This document shows positions 1 to 7,450 of a stretch of 38,222 nt of DNA, one piece after another. Numbering within the stretch: position 1 is the first letter of the stretch; each line of letters begins with the position of its first letter. The DNA is from Glycomyces salinus (GTDB taxonomy: Bacteria > Actinomycetota > Actinomycetes > Mycobacteriales > Micromonosporaceae): the NCBI RefSeq assembly GCF_016428645.1, contig NZ_JAELXW010000065.1, forward strand, positions 1 to 38,222, written 5' to 3'. The notes beneath the pieces are model-generated. The model ran no database searches. It worked only from the letters and a program-made list of their open reading frames with translations, and was not told where the DNA came from. Made by a program: the position numbers and the translations under genes.

Positions 1-996
1 CTGTCGGGGAGACGTGCCGGGGCCAGGATGGGTCCGCCGAGGTTCAAGCGGCGCTCGAACACGCAGTCGGCCCGGTACACCCGCAACGGTTTCGCCCTCC
101 GGTCGAACGGCCGGTTGTACGTAGCGAAGGTCGGAGAGCTCAAGGTCGCCTGGTCGCGGGAACTGCCGTCAGCACCGAGCTCAGTGACAGTAGTCAAGAC
201 GCCGACCGGCAAGTACTATGCCTCGTTCGTGGTCGCGCTCGATGATGGCGCGGAACTGCTGGAGCCACTGGCCGACCCCGAATCGGCGACCGGGATCGAC
301 CTGGGGCTGGGGTCGTTCGCGGTGTTGCGGGGCGGGAAGGTCATCGAGTCGCCGAAGTTCTTCCGCAGGATGGAGCGGAAGCTAAGGAAAGCGCAGCGGG
401 AACTCTCCCGCAAGGAGAAGGGCTCGAAGAACCGGGCGAAGGCCCGCGTCGAAGTCGCGAGAGTGCATGAACTGGTCAGGAACCGAAGGGACGACTGGCT
501 CCACAAACAGGTCAAGACGATTGTTGCCGAGAACCAAAGCATCTACGTCGAAGACCTGTGCGTACAGGGCCTGGCCCGTGGCCGAGGCGCGAAGAGCGTG
601 CACGATGCCGCGCTCGGCCGGTTCCTGACGTTGCTGGAGTCGAAAGCGGCCCGTGCGGGCCGGACGTTCGCGCGCGTGGACCGGTTCTTCCCGTCCACGC
701 GGTTGTGCTCTGCATGCGGATCGCTGACCGGCCCGAAGGGCCTGAACGGCCTGTCGGTTCGGAAGTGGGCGTGCGGATGCGGCGCGGTCCATGACCGCGA
801 CGGCAACGCGGAGATCAATATCCGGCGCGAAGGACAGCGCCTGGTGCAAGAACACATGGTCGCCGCCGGGCAGGCGGAGACTCTAAACGCCCGTGGACAG
901 GACGTAAGACCAGGTGTGCCTGGCGGACCTGGAAACCCCCGCGATGGGAAGAAGCAGGAACCCACCCGTACCCTCACCGCTCAAGCGGTGAGCTAG
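1..996 (+). CDS. tnpB: TnpB (IS200/IS605-family RNA-guided nuclease), 5' partial
   Basis: This is the transposon-encoded TnpB protein, an omegaRNA-guided RuvC-type nuclease related to Cas12. The reading frame is open to the first base of the window, so the N-terminus is missing; the first in-frame ATG is at position 28. Counting from that ATG, the RuvC residues are Asp91 in GIDLG, Glu175 in VEDL and an Asp in HDRDGNAEINI near 256-258. A zinc ribbon with CSACG (Cys227, Cys230) and ACGCG (Cys249, Cys251) lies between the second and third motifs. Between RuvC motifs I and II is a basic helix rich in Arg and Lys. The catalytic set looks complete, so the nuclease may be active. No TnpA transposase is visible, but it could lie left of the window. 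The family assignment is secure; mobility of the element is not known. Confidence 0.93.
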   Translation: MSGRRAGARMGPPRFKRRSNTQSARYTRNGFALRSNGRLYVAKVGELKVAWSRELPSAPSSVTVVKTPTGKYYASFVVALDDGAELLEPLADPESATGIDLGLGSFAVLRGGKVIESPKFFRRMERKLRKAQRELSRKEKGSKNRAKARVEVARVHELVRNRRDDWLHKQVKTIVAENQSIYVEDLCVQGLARGRGAKSVHDAALGRFLTLLESKAARAGRTFARVDRFFPSTRLCSACGSLTGPKGLNGLSVRKWACGCGAVHDRDGNAEINIRREGQRLVQEHMVAAGQAETLNARGQDVRPGVPGGPGNPRDGKKQEPTRTLTAQAVS

Positions 997-1035
997 CCGG
1001 GAATCTCCGTCCTTTAAAGGCGGAGAGGATGTCAA
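973..1035 (+). mobile_element. Right end of the IS200/IS605-type element with two hairpins (omegaRNA 3' end)
   Basis: Two hairpins overlap and follow the tnpB stop codon. The first is CTCACCGC-TCAA-GCGGTGAG at 973-992, a perfect 8-bp stem that spans into the stop region. The second is at 1005-1025, with CTCCG pairing to CGGAG around the palindrome CCTTTAAAGG and one bulged T. It is followed by GGATGTCAA, ending at 1035. A subterminal hairpin followed by TCAA is the usual right-end cleavage layout of this family. In TnpB systems the same region forms the 3' scaffold of the omegaRNA, and the bases just outside the element (from 1036) would act as guide. The exact end is inferred from the TCAA tetranucleotide. 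Confidence 0.75.
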
Positions 1036-1868
1036 TGGGGCAGTGTAGCGGTGGCTTCGACCTGCTGGACGCGGCGACCGCGCGGCACCAGATGGCCGCG
1101 GCGGTGGGCGATCCACAGGAACACGCCGGTCCTCACCAGGGCGAAGACGAGTGTGTACAGGCTGGCCTCGGGGCCGAAATCGCCGCCGGAGAGCAGGACC
1201 GGGCCGGAAGTGGAGGCGTCGAGGATGCTCTGCGGAGTGCCGTTGCCGGAGACCTCGGTGCTGAAGATCCCGGAGGCGGCGAAGTTCCAACCGAAGTGGA
1301 TGCCGATGGGAAGCCACAGTTTGCGGGTGGCGATGTAGGCGGCCCCGAGCATCGTGCCGGCGGTGAGGGCTATGACGACCGCGCCCCACAGGCTGGCGTT
1401 CGGGTTGAGCAGATGCATCGCACCGGAGACGACGCTGGTGAACGCCAAGGAGATCCAGGTGCCGACGCGCTCCTCGAGGATCCGCTGCACCACGCCGCGA
1501 AACAGCAGTTCCTCGGTCACAGCGGCGGCGGCCATGAATCCCACCAGCCCCACCGCGCTGGGGGCCGAGCCCATGCCGTGGACGTGGTAGCCGCCGAGGA
1601 ATGCGATGTTGAGGATGACCATCACGAACAGCCCGATGCCGATCAGCGTTCCCCAACTGGTCGAGGCCACTGCGCCCTTGCGCCCCACCTCAGTAGTCGG
1701 ACGCTTCTCGGTGCGCCGCACCACCCACCCGTAGATCAGCACCCCAATCGCGCTGACCAGCAGGCCGAGACCGAGGGTAGTCCAGGGATTGTCCTGAACC
1801 GCGGCAACGGCCATCCCACCGAACGCGAAGACCGCGAAGACGGCCAGAAACTGCCAAACGAACCTCAT
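1032..1868 (-). CDS. CPBP-family intramembrane metalloprotease, C-terminus abutting an IS end
   Basis: A polytopic membrane protein of the CPBP (CAAX protease / bacteriocin-processing, Abi) family. Its motifs are EELLFR (Glu119, Glu120, Arg124), His152 in MHLLNP, and HFGWNF (His191, Asn195), which make up the intramembrane active site. Hydrophobic segments flank these motifs and two more form the N-terminal part. The ATG at 1868 has a strong GGAGGAGGAG ribosome site just upstream. The final TGA (1034-1032) lies inside the right-end TCAA of the neighbouring IS element, so the insertion sits at or within the original 3' end and the last residue is transposon-derived. All catalytic motifs are upstream of that point, so the enzyme could still work. 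Members process peptides or act in self-immunity; the substrate here is unknown. Confidence 0.88.
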   Translation of the reverse strand: MRFVWQFLAVFAVFAFGGMAVAAVQDNPWTTLGLGLLVSAIGVLIYGWVVRRTEKRPTTEVGRKGAVASTSWGTLIGIGLFVMVILNIAFLGGYHVHGMGSAPSAVGLVGFMAAAAVTEELLFRGVVQRILEERVGTWISLAFTSVVSGAMHLLNPNASLWGAVVIALTAGTMLGAAYIATRKLWLPIGIHFGWNFAASGIFSTEVSGNGTPQSILDASTSGPVLLSGGDFGPEASLYTLVFALVRTGVFLWIAHRRGHLVPRGRRVQQVEATATLPH

Positions 1869-2007
1869 GAAGACTCCTCCTCCAGTGACGCGGCCGGGGT
1901 GCCGCGACTGGTCAAAACGCTACGGAGCAGCGTGCCCGGAGTCGTCACCAAAAGGAAGACACTTGCAAGTAGCTCGCAAGGGGGACAACCTCACCAGGGC
2001 AACGAGA

Positions 2008-2037
2008 AGCGGCTCCCGGCGGGAACCGGAAGCCGCT
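2008..2037 (-). terminator. Hairpin downstream of the DUF397 gene
   Basis: AGCGGCT at 2008-2014 pairs with AGCCGCT at 2031-2037, giving a 7-bp stem around a GC-rich loop. It lies about 70 bp past the stop of the DUF397 gene. No T-run follows, so it may be a weak or factor-dependent terminator. Confidence 0.35.
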
Positions 2038-2107
2038 AATCTGGGTCGAGATGTCGAGTCGAAGATGCGTCGCTCGGTGGTGGAATGCCGGAGGGAGCCG
2101 ACAATCG

Positions 2108-2284
2108 CTACCGGGCGGCGCGCTTCAGGTTCTCGAAGTCGGTGAGCGTGAGATCGAAAATCGGGGACTCGTCCCCCAGCTTCGAGTCACGCACCTGGAA
2201 CCCGCCCTCGACAAGACGCAGCTCAACGCAGTTGCTCTGCTGGTTGCCCTGGCTTCGCGACGACTTCCGCCACGGCGTTGTCAT
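2108..2284 (-). CDS. DUF397 small protein (partner of the XRE regulator)
   Basis: A 58-residue protein starting MTTPWRKSSRSQGNQQSNCV and carrying the usual DUF397 features: an N-terminal W-(R/K)-KSSRS-type motif, the NCVEL stretch, V-R-D-S-K and a C-terminal F-D-L helix region. Its ATG (2284-2282) overlaps the TGA of the upstream regulator gene in the 4-bp pattern ATGA, so the two are almost certainly co-translated. DUF397 proteins are small partners of XRE-DUF5753 regulators in the WhiJ/AbaA-type loci of Streptomyces, where they influence development and antibiotic production. Their biochemical role is poorly defined. The gene is short, but the motif match and coupling make it convincing. 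Confidence 0.88.
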   Translation of the reverse strand: MTTPWRKSSRSQGNQQSNCVELRLVEGGFQVRDSKLGDESPIFDLTLTDFENLKRAAR

Positions 2285-3108
2285 TTCAGGTACTCCCTAA
2301 TCGATTCGGATCGTTCCCGGGCACCCTCAAAGGTGCGCTCGTAGAGAGACACTACGTCGGGCTGCTCGATATAACGACAGCCGTCCACCGAGTCGAGATA
2401 CACGAACGGGGGCAAGTCAGGTGAGGCCGTAAGGAGAGTGAACGATCCGGCTACAGCGGCGTGGAGGCCGGTAAGCACGCGGATCGAGGCATTCGGCATC
2501 GCATCGACTTCGAGCATCCTCTCAATCTGGCCGTCACGGACCTTTCGCGGCAGCTTGGAAAGGTAGACCATTGCGGCTTCGCCGAGGAGGAACTCAATCC
2601 CGGGGCGGTGGTTGTCGCCGAAGATGAGCTTCTGGCGATGGGCCCGCAGGCCGAGGATCTGCTCGGCTACCTCTTCAGGTGCCGGAAGCTGGACGGCCTG
2701 CAACTCGACGAGATATTCGGGAACTTGAAGCAGCCCGGGGATGATCTCGGCCTCAAAGGTCCTAATCAGCGTCGCGACCTGCTCGGATTCGAGGAACAAG
2801 GGGAAGTCCGGGTTGACACTCTCTCGACTGCCGGTGTCGAAGTATGCCTCCCACCAGCCTCGCTCTCCGCTGCGGACGAACAACGAGAAGATATGCGAGC
2901 GCTCCTGATCGGCCACTTCGAAGTGGTCGCACAGCGCCTTGATGACCGGCTGCTTGGTGCCCTGAGTGCCCTTCTCGATCCGGTCGATGGTCTTGCGGCC
3001 CATCCCGATCGCTGCAGCAGTCTGCGCCGGAGTCTCACCTTTGGCTTCCCGCAGGCGCCGGAACCGGATACCCATTGCCCTACGCGCGAGAGTCGGATGC
3101 TCACTCAT
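2281..3108 (-). CDS. XRE-family regulator with DUF5753 domain (WhiJ-like)
   Basis: A 275-residue DNA-binding regulator. Residues about 13-69 form a helix-turn-helix (RRLREAKGETPAQTAAAIGM, then RKTIDRIEKG), and the remaining ~180 residues fit the DUF5753 ligand/partner domain with its GLLQVPEY motif. I chose the ATG at 3108 (MSEHPTLARR) over the longer frame opening at 3126 because family members usually begin about ten residues before the first helix. The start codon lies inside a perfect 7-bp inverted repeat (3102-3118), a plausible autoregulatory operator. The gene is translationally coupled to the DUF397 gene and divergent from an orphan gene at 3327. Many actinomycetes carry dozens of such pairs. 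Confidence 0.9.
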   Translation of the reverse strand: MSEHPTLARRAMGIRFRRLREAKGETPAQTAAAIGMGRKTIDRIEKGTQGTKQPVIKALCDHFEVADQERSHIFSLFVRSGERGWWEAYFDTGSRESVNPDFPLFLESEQVATLIRTFEAEIIPGLLQVPEYLVELQAVQLPAPEEVAEQILGLRAHRQKLIFGDNHRPGIEFLLGEAAMVYLSKLPRKVRDGQIERMLEVDAMPNASIRVLTGLHAAVAGSFTLLTASPDLPPFVYLDSVDGCRYIEQPDVVSLYERTFEGARERSESIREYLK

Positions 3109-3118
3109 TGTATGAGTG
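3102..3118. promoter_or_regulatory. Palindrome overlapping the XRE start codon, candidate operator
   Basis: CACTCAT-TGT-ATGAGTG is a perfect 7-bp inverted repeat with a 3-bp centre. The ATG of the regulator is inside the left arm. The position would suit autorepression, but binding is an inference. Confidence 0.45.
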
Positions 3119-3326
3119 TCGCACATGCGGCGCCCATGGCCGTCTCCGGCATGGTCGTAATGGCATGGGCCAAAACGGCCACTGCGTTTTCTCTTCCCTC
3201 AGGGTTACATTCCGTCCTACGGTCGACCTGTGGCCGCCGAGCGCAACCACGAAGAATGGCGGGTCGCCGGTCCGAATGACATCTACCCGGCGGCCCGCCT
3301 CCCGACCAACAGAGACGGAACCTCTG

Positions 3327-3713
3327 ATGACGAGCACACCTAGCGTACGGACGACTTCACCCGGCAGACAAACACCCAAGGCTCCCGACCGCATGGACCT
3401 CGTGACCGAATGGGAGACCCGCAGTCGCGACAAGATCGAGGTCTACGCCGACCGCGCCGAGCACGACGGCTACGTGATCGCGATCGGCCCCTACGGCGCC
3501 GAGACCGCCGCCTACCTCAACGACATCGATCTCGATTCACCCCACATCGAATGGTGCGGGCGCTTCTCCAACCTCTCCGAGCTCTGGCGATCCGACCAGA
3601 CCCTGATCGTCCGGGCGGTCCTCGCCGCCTGGGAGTCCGCGGTCTTATCCGGTCGTCTCGAGGTCGACTTCCCAACTTCCCTTCCCGGGGCCGCCGCGCG
3701 CCAAGGTCACTGA
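3327..3713 (+). CDS. Hypothetical protein beside the XRE/DUF397 pair
   Basis: A 128-residue soluble protein that I do not recognise. I chose the ATG at 3327 because AGAGACGGAA upstream can serve as ribosome site and because codon use becomes typical from there; the frame is open further upstream to 3075 but shows no coding character. The N-terminal ~30 residues are rich in Ser, Thr and Pro and look disordered. The rest is acidic, with a region reading VIAIGPYGAETAAYLNDIDL and a later WCGRFSNLSELWRSDQ. It is transcribed away from the regulator, with a 218-bp shared spacer, and is followed by a good hairpin terminator. A regulated target or accessory partner of the XRE protein is possible but untested. 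Confidence 0.6.
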   Translation: MTSTPSVRTTSPGRQTPKAPDRMDLVTEWETRSRDKIEVYADRAEHDGYVIAIGPYGAETAAYLNDIDLDSPHIEWCGRFSNLSELWRSDQTLIVRAVLAAWESAVLSGRLEVDFPTSLPGAAARQGH

Positions 3714-3714
3714 G

Positions 3715-3739
3715 CGGCGGCCCCACCCCCGGGCCGCCG
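3715..3739 (+). terminator. Hairpin after the 3327-3713 gene
   Basis: CGGCGGCCC (3715-3723) pairs with GGGCCGCCG (3731-3739), a 9-bp stem with a 7-base loop, placed directly after the stop codon. No U-tract follows. The remaining ~230 bp up to the ATPase gene show no further gene. Confidence 0.55.
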
Positions 3740-3973
3740 TGTCAACCTCCCAGAACACGGCGGCCCACCCAGGCCCGGCGCGATCCGCCGGCGAGCGCAC
3801 TCGGTGTGCACAGGCCGGGGCCCGGCCCTTCGATCCCGTCCCGATCCGAGGAGCCGGGCAGCGCTCGACAACCAGACTCCGGCAGCGGGGAAGGGGCCGC
3901 CGCCGGAACCCCGGGGCCGCCGCTGACCCGCTGGCCCCAGGCATATCTCATCCCCGTAGAGGCGACAGACCGA

Positions 3974-5422
3974 CTATCTCCATGCTGCGAGGACGTCTTC
4001 GGGCCGCCAGATCAAATCGATGTCGCTGACGTCGGTCCGGGCGTCGATACCTGAGCGGGTGACCACGACTAGACCAGTGGTCGACTCGTCGAACCCGGGA
4101 ACCAGTGGTGCCGATCGCAGCAGTTGGCTCCGGTCGTGGCCGTCGAAAGGACTGTTCAGCCACTTGATGGATCCGATGAAGCCGATCCGCCCTGCGACGG
4201 GAGTTCGATCGGTTCCGATCAGGTCGAGTTCGGGGTCGAATTGCCGATTCCACCAACCTCCAACCGCGTCGATGCCGTCCCAAGGCAGGGACCCTTCAGC
4301 GGCGGCCATCTGGAGCGAATCCCTCACCACCGGTTCGACGGCTCGTCCGCGCCACGACTCCCAGCTCCGTCGTACATACTGATACGCCTGCTCGGGGCGC
4401 CCGCGCTGCACCATGTCGAACGCGTGGCGAAGGCAAGCCAGATAGAACTGGAGATTCGTATTGCCGATCCGATACAACGCCGGTTTCCCCGGTCTGGTCG
4501 AGAGCGGAGAGTCTTCGACCACCGCGTGCCTCTCCCGCATCAGGCGATTCATGATCGGCGTCAAGGCACCCGACGGCAGACTTCCCTCGGCATTGCCTGC
4601 GGCCGAGGCGATATTCTGGCGGGTGCGACTGCCACCGCCGATCGCCTCGATGACCCGGCGAGTGTGATCCGGGGAGGGAAACTCCGCCATCAAGGACTGT
4701 GCGGGCACCCCGAACAGGCTCGATCCGGGATCCTCGCATTCTGACCGGAGGAAGTCCAGTGCCGTCGCGCCGTGTGCCCACTCCTGAAGGATTCCCGGCA
4801 GCCCCCCGCTGACAAGGTGGGCGTCTATGGCGTCAGCGGCTTCAAGACCAATAGCCGTAGCGACTTCCGCCGGGTTCAACGGCAGTAGTCGCAGCGTGTC
4901 GGCCCGGCCGTAGAAGGGGCGGTCATAGGCGGTGAAACGCTCCATCATATGCAGATCGCTACCGAGCAACAGAAGCAGCACCGGCTTGGAACTGAGTCTG
5001 CGGTCCCAAGCGGTCTGGAGCGCTCCGTCAAACATCTTGTCCTGCTCTGCGGCCCAAGGCACCTCGTCCAGAACGACTATCGAAGGCGCCTGCGGCAACA
5101 GAGAATCGAGGGCGCGGAAGGCATCCGGCCAACTGCCGGACCGCACTGACGGCACCGGCGGGCGGTCAGCGGCCAACGACGACGCTCGCAGTTCGTCCAC
5201 GAAGTCGTCGACCGCGAGCGCCGGGGCAGCCCCCTTGGAGGCCGTCCAGAAGCAGTAGGGCAACCCCGATCGGTCGCAGAACTCCTGCACAAGCCTGGAC
5301 TTACCGACCTGACGACGCCCACGGATCGCCATCGCGGCCCCTCTGTCGGTACGGTCGATCCGATCAACACGTTTTTGCAGAACTGCAAACTCCCGCAATC
5401 GCCCAACAAACTCGCTGTTCAC
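3974..5422 (-). CDS. AAA-type ATPase with C-terminal DUF234-like domain
   Basis: A 482-residue P-loop ATPase of the archaeal-ATPase / DUF234 type. Walker A is GRRQVGKS (residues 35-42) and Walker B is IVVLDE (115-120), followed by a LLLLLGSDLHMMERF strand that fits the sensor region. A winged-helix-like linker (about 260-330) leads to a C-terminal domain like the PD-(D/E)xK fold of DUF234, with FDPELDLIG and GSIKW. In the usual domain the last motif is ExK; here Ser replaces that Glu, so nuclease activity may be lost. The start is a GTG at 5422 with GGAGGG nine bases upstream. Such proteins are scattered by horizontal transfer and have no settled function. No partner gene is adjacent. Confidence 0.8.
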   Translation of the reverse strand: MNSEFVGRLREFAVLQKRVDRIDRTDRGAAMAIRGRRQVGKSRLVQEFCDRSGLPYCFWTASKGAAPALAVDDFVDELRASSLAADRPPVPSVRSGSWPDAFRALDSLLPQAPSIVVLDEVPWAAEQDKMFDGALQTAWDRRLSSKPVLLLLLGSDLHMMERFTAYDRPFYGRADTLRLLPLNPAEVATAIGLEAADAIDAHLVSGGLPGILQEWAHGATALDFLRSECEDPGSSLFGVPAQSLMAEFPSPDHTRRVIEAIGGGSRTRQNIASAAGNAEGSLPSGALTPIMNRLMRERHAVVEDSPLSTRPGKPALYRIGNTNLQFYLACLRHAFDMVQRGRPEQAYQYVRRSWESWRGRAVEPVVRDSLQMAAAEGSLPWDGIDAVGGWWNRQFDPELDLIGTDRTPVAGRIGFIGSIKWLNSPFDGHDRSQLLRSAPLVPGFDESTTGLVVVTRSGIDARTDVSDIDLIWRPEDVLAAWR

Positions 5423-5452
5423 CAGCGCCCTCCATCCAGTAAATTGAATCTA

Positions 5453-5469
5453 GCTAAAAATATTTTAGC
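5453..5469. promoter_or_regulatory. AT-rich palindrome upstream of the ATPase gene
   Basis: GCTAAAA-ATA-TTTTAGC, a perfect 7-bp inverted repeat, lies about 30 bp upstream of the ATPase start. It is strikingly AT-rich for this genome. It may be an operator or part of the promoter; I see no clear -35/-10 pair with normal spacing. Confidence 0.45.
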
Positions 5470-6110
5470 AAAGTGAGGACGAAAGTCAGGCACCATGCGG
5501 GTATGTCGTCCGCCCGGGAAGTCCCGAACGGCACCGTCACGACCTCGATGCGGGCTGATCATCATCATGGCGAGGAAGAGGGCTGCAACACACAGAAGTC
5601 TCCAGGCCGCCGAGACCTTGGGATCGCCTACGGGCTCAGGGCCGAGCCTGCCGACCGCCGTTAGCTCAGTCAGTCATGCACACCCCAGGGAGCTGCCAGA
5701 GAATCACTCCTTGATGCGCCTGTGATCGTTGATGCTCAGCGCCAGACTCCGTATTCCACCGGCAGCTTCACGAAGCATGCGAACTCGCCCGTTAACGCCG
5801 CCCCAAGTCGCCAACAAACTACTGTCCGGATTCTCCAAGGCCACTCACGCACATGATCGCCCAGGCCGTGCTTGCGCTGTCATTGGGCCCCAACCGATCT
5901 CAAACCACCCCTGCCCGGCGAGCCACCCGCAAGGCAAACTCACCCACGCCCTGCTTCCGCAAGCTCGCGATCGGCGCCCTCCGCCTCGCCGGGCTCACCA
6001 ACCTCGCCAAAACGACCAGGAACAACCGCTACGAACACACCCGAACATTCCATTCATCGGAATACCAACATAGCCGTCAGCAAGCAAACCCGCCCACGCC
6101 CTGTCATAGG
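5470..6110. other. Gene-poor spacer of about 640 bp
   Basis: No convincing gene is present. The frames that stay open lack recognisable motifs or ribosome sites. The only identifiable item is a short transposase-like scrap at about 5958-6050. The segment separates the ATPase gene from the toxin/immunity locus and looks like accumulated debris. Confidence 0.6.
5958..6050 (+). pseudogene. Remnant of a DDE transposase C-terminus (ISAs1-like)
   Basis: The plus-strand reading RKLAIGALRLAGLTNLAKTT followed by a basic stretch and YEHTRTF resembles the final helix of ISAs1-type transposases, which typically reads RNLAIS.LRLAG.TNIA...R..RD..R.L. No DDE catalytic part is present and nothing upstream in frame matches. 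The full ISAs1 copy at 22765-24076 is too diverged to be its direct source. This is a motif-memory call from about 30 residues only. Confidence 0.45.
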
Positions 6111-6572
6111 TCATGACCTTCGCCGCATCCCATTCTTTCGCTGGCGCCTTCGCAGTTCCAGTCCAGCCGGATTCTCCCTATCATATCTCGGCACCAGGAA
6201 TCTCGGTCTCCCATATAGAATTAGGACGAGAGCCGCAATTGGCCACAGAATCGAGCTCAATACAATTATTGCTATAACCACGTTTCTCACAGTTCCAATG
6301 TCGGACTCAGGAAATACCCCAGCGAACATAAGCATTGATGCACACGATATCGACAGAAAAATCAAGCCAAAGTATCCTACTAGGACAATGTGGGCGCGAT
6401 GCAAATTCGCCGATACCCACTCTGGCAAGAAATACTGTCTTCCAATAGTTCGAATTCGGTGGAGCACCTTTGCATTTCCTCGCCAAATTTTGACTGCGGC
6501 GACCAGGCTCACAATCAAAGGGATTCCCATGACAAGCCCCACCTTCAGAAAGTCAGTAGCAGCTTCATTCAT
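6111..6572 (-). CDS. Three-TM membrane protein, probable immunity protein for the Rhs toxin
   Basis: A 153-residue membrane protein with three strong hydrophobic segments, beginning at GIPLIVSLVAAV, VLVGYFGLIFLSISC and VVIAIIVLSSILWPIA, and a very basic C-terminal tail. I do not recognise the family. It starts 21 bp after the stop of the giant Rhs gene on the same strand and shares that gene tip's lower GC content. A small gene directly downstream of a polymorphic toxin, with matching base composition, is the standard place for the cognate immunity gene. A membrane immunity protein would fit a membrane-acting toxin, as the glycine-rich hydrophobic toxin end suggests. Function is inferred from position only. 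Confidence 0.65.
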   Translation of the reverse strand: MNEAATDFLKVGLVMGIPLIVSLVAAVKIWRGNAKVLHRIRTIGRQYFLPEWVSANLHRAHIVLVGYFGLIFLSISCASMLMFAGVFPESDIGTVRNVVIAIIVLSSILWPIAALVLILYGRPRFLVPRYDRENPAGLELRRRQRKNGMRRRS

Positions 6573-6593
6573 CGATTGACCCCAGAATTCCTA

Positions 6594-7450
6594 TCATTCT
6601 TCCGGTTTACAGCCGCAGATCTCGTCGTATGCCCATCCAGCTACAAATGCACTTCCGACCCCAATCGCTGCCGAGCAGGTCCATACACAGAACGCACCGG
6701 CAATAAGCCCGACACCGACCCCAACACCTCCCATTGTTGTAGCTTTTCCAATAGCATGTCCAGTCGAGTATCCGGACGCGTAGTTGACTCCAGTGTCAAC
6801 CGCGACTCCGACCGCAGGGAAGAATTTCGCAGCATTTGAGAGCGTCCCAAACTCTTGAGATCCGACAAGATCAGCAAATACTCCTGCGACCGTGTTCGAG
6901 CTACCATAGTCTCCGGCATCGAGTCCTGGAATTTCTCCTGAATTTGACGGCGCTGCCGCAATGCTCATAACATTCATCGCGTTCGGATTCTCGTATGCCA
7001 GTTGCGATCCGCTACCGTCCTTGCGGAGAAGTGTGATCGATAGCAAGACAAGGAACTCATCACCCACGCAGATGTCCATATCCTTGTGACAGCTGGTCCC
7101 CTGGAGAAATTTCATCTGGGCATAATGATCGCTGTCCCAGTCAAGAGTTATCTCCCAGGTCCCCGTATGACCCGCATAATATGCGTCGTTCCACGCGGCC
7201 AATCCGCCGACGTCAAGGACTTCTGCGCCGAATAGAGTCTCAATTTCTTCAGGAGTCACTTCAGGGTAAATGTGCGGACCGTAGACGGGACCGGACCCAC
7301 CAGTGTATTGGCTTGAGGTGGTCGCTCCGGTGCCGTAGCCTTGGCCGCACTTGACTTGTTGACACTGTTCACGAGTTTTGGGACTACCATCTCCGTTGTG
7401 ATACGAGCAGTCCCCGTCGATGCAGGATTGTCCGTTTATAAAACCGGGAG
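6594..7450 (-). other. Variable C-terminal toxin module of the Rhs protein
   Basis: This segment, after the DPTGL motif, has visibly lower GC content than the Rhs body, as does the following immunity candidate, consistent with toxin-module exchange. It carries pairs of cysteines (GQSCIDGDC, FCVWTC, CGC) and a tail beginning FFPAVGVAVDTGVNYASG, then a TMGGVGVGVGLIAGAF hydrophobic stretch and AIGVGSAFVAGWAYD. That glycine-zipper style is seen in membrane-inserting toxins. The boundary is approximate. Confidence 0.65.
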
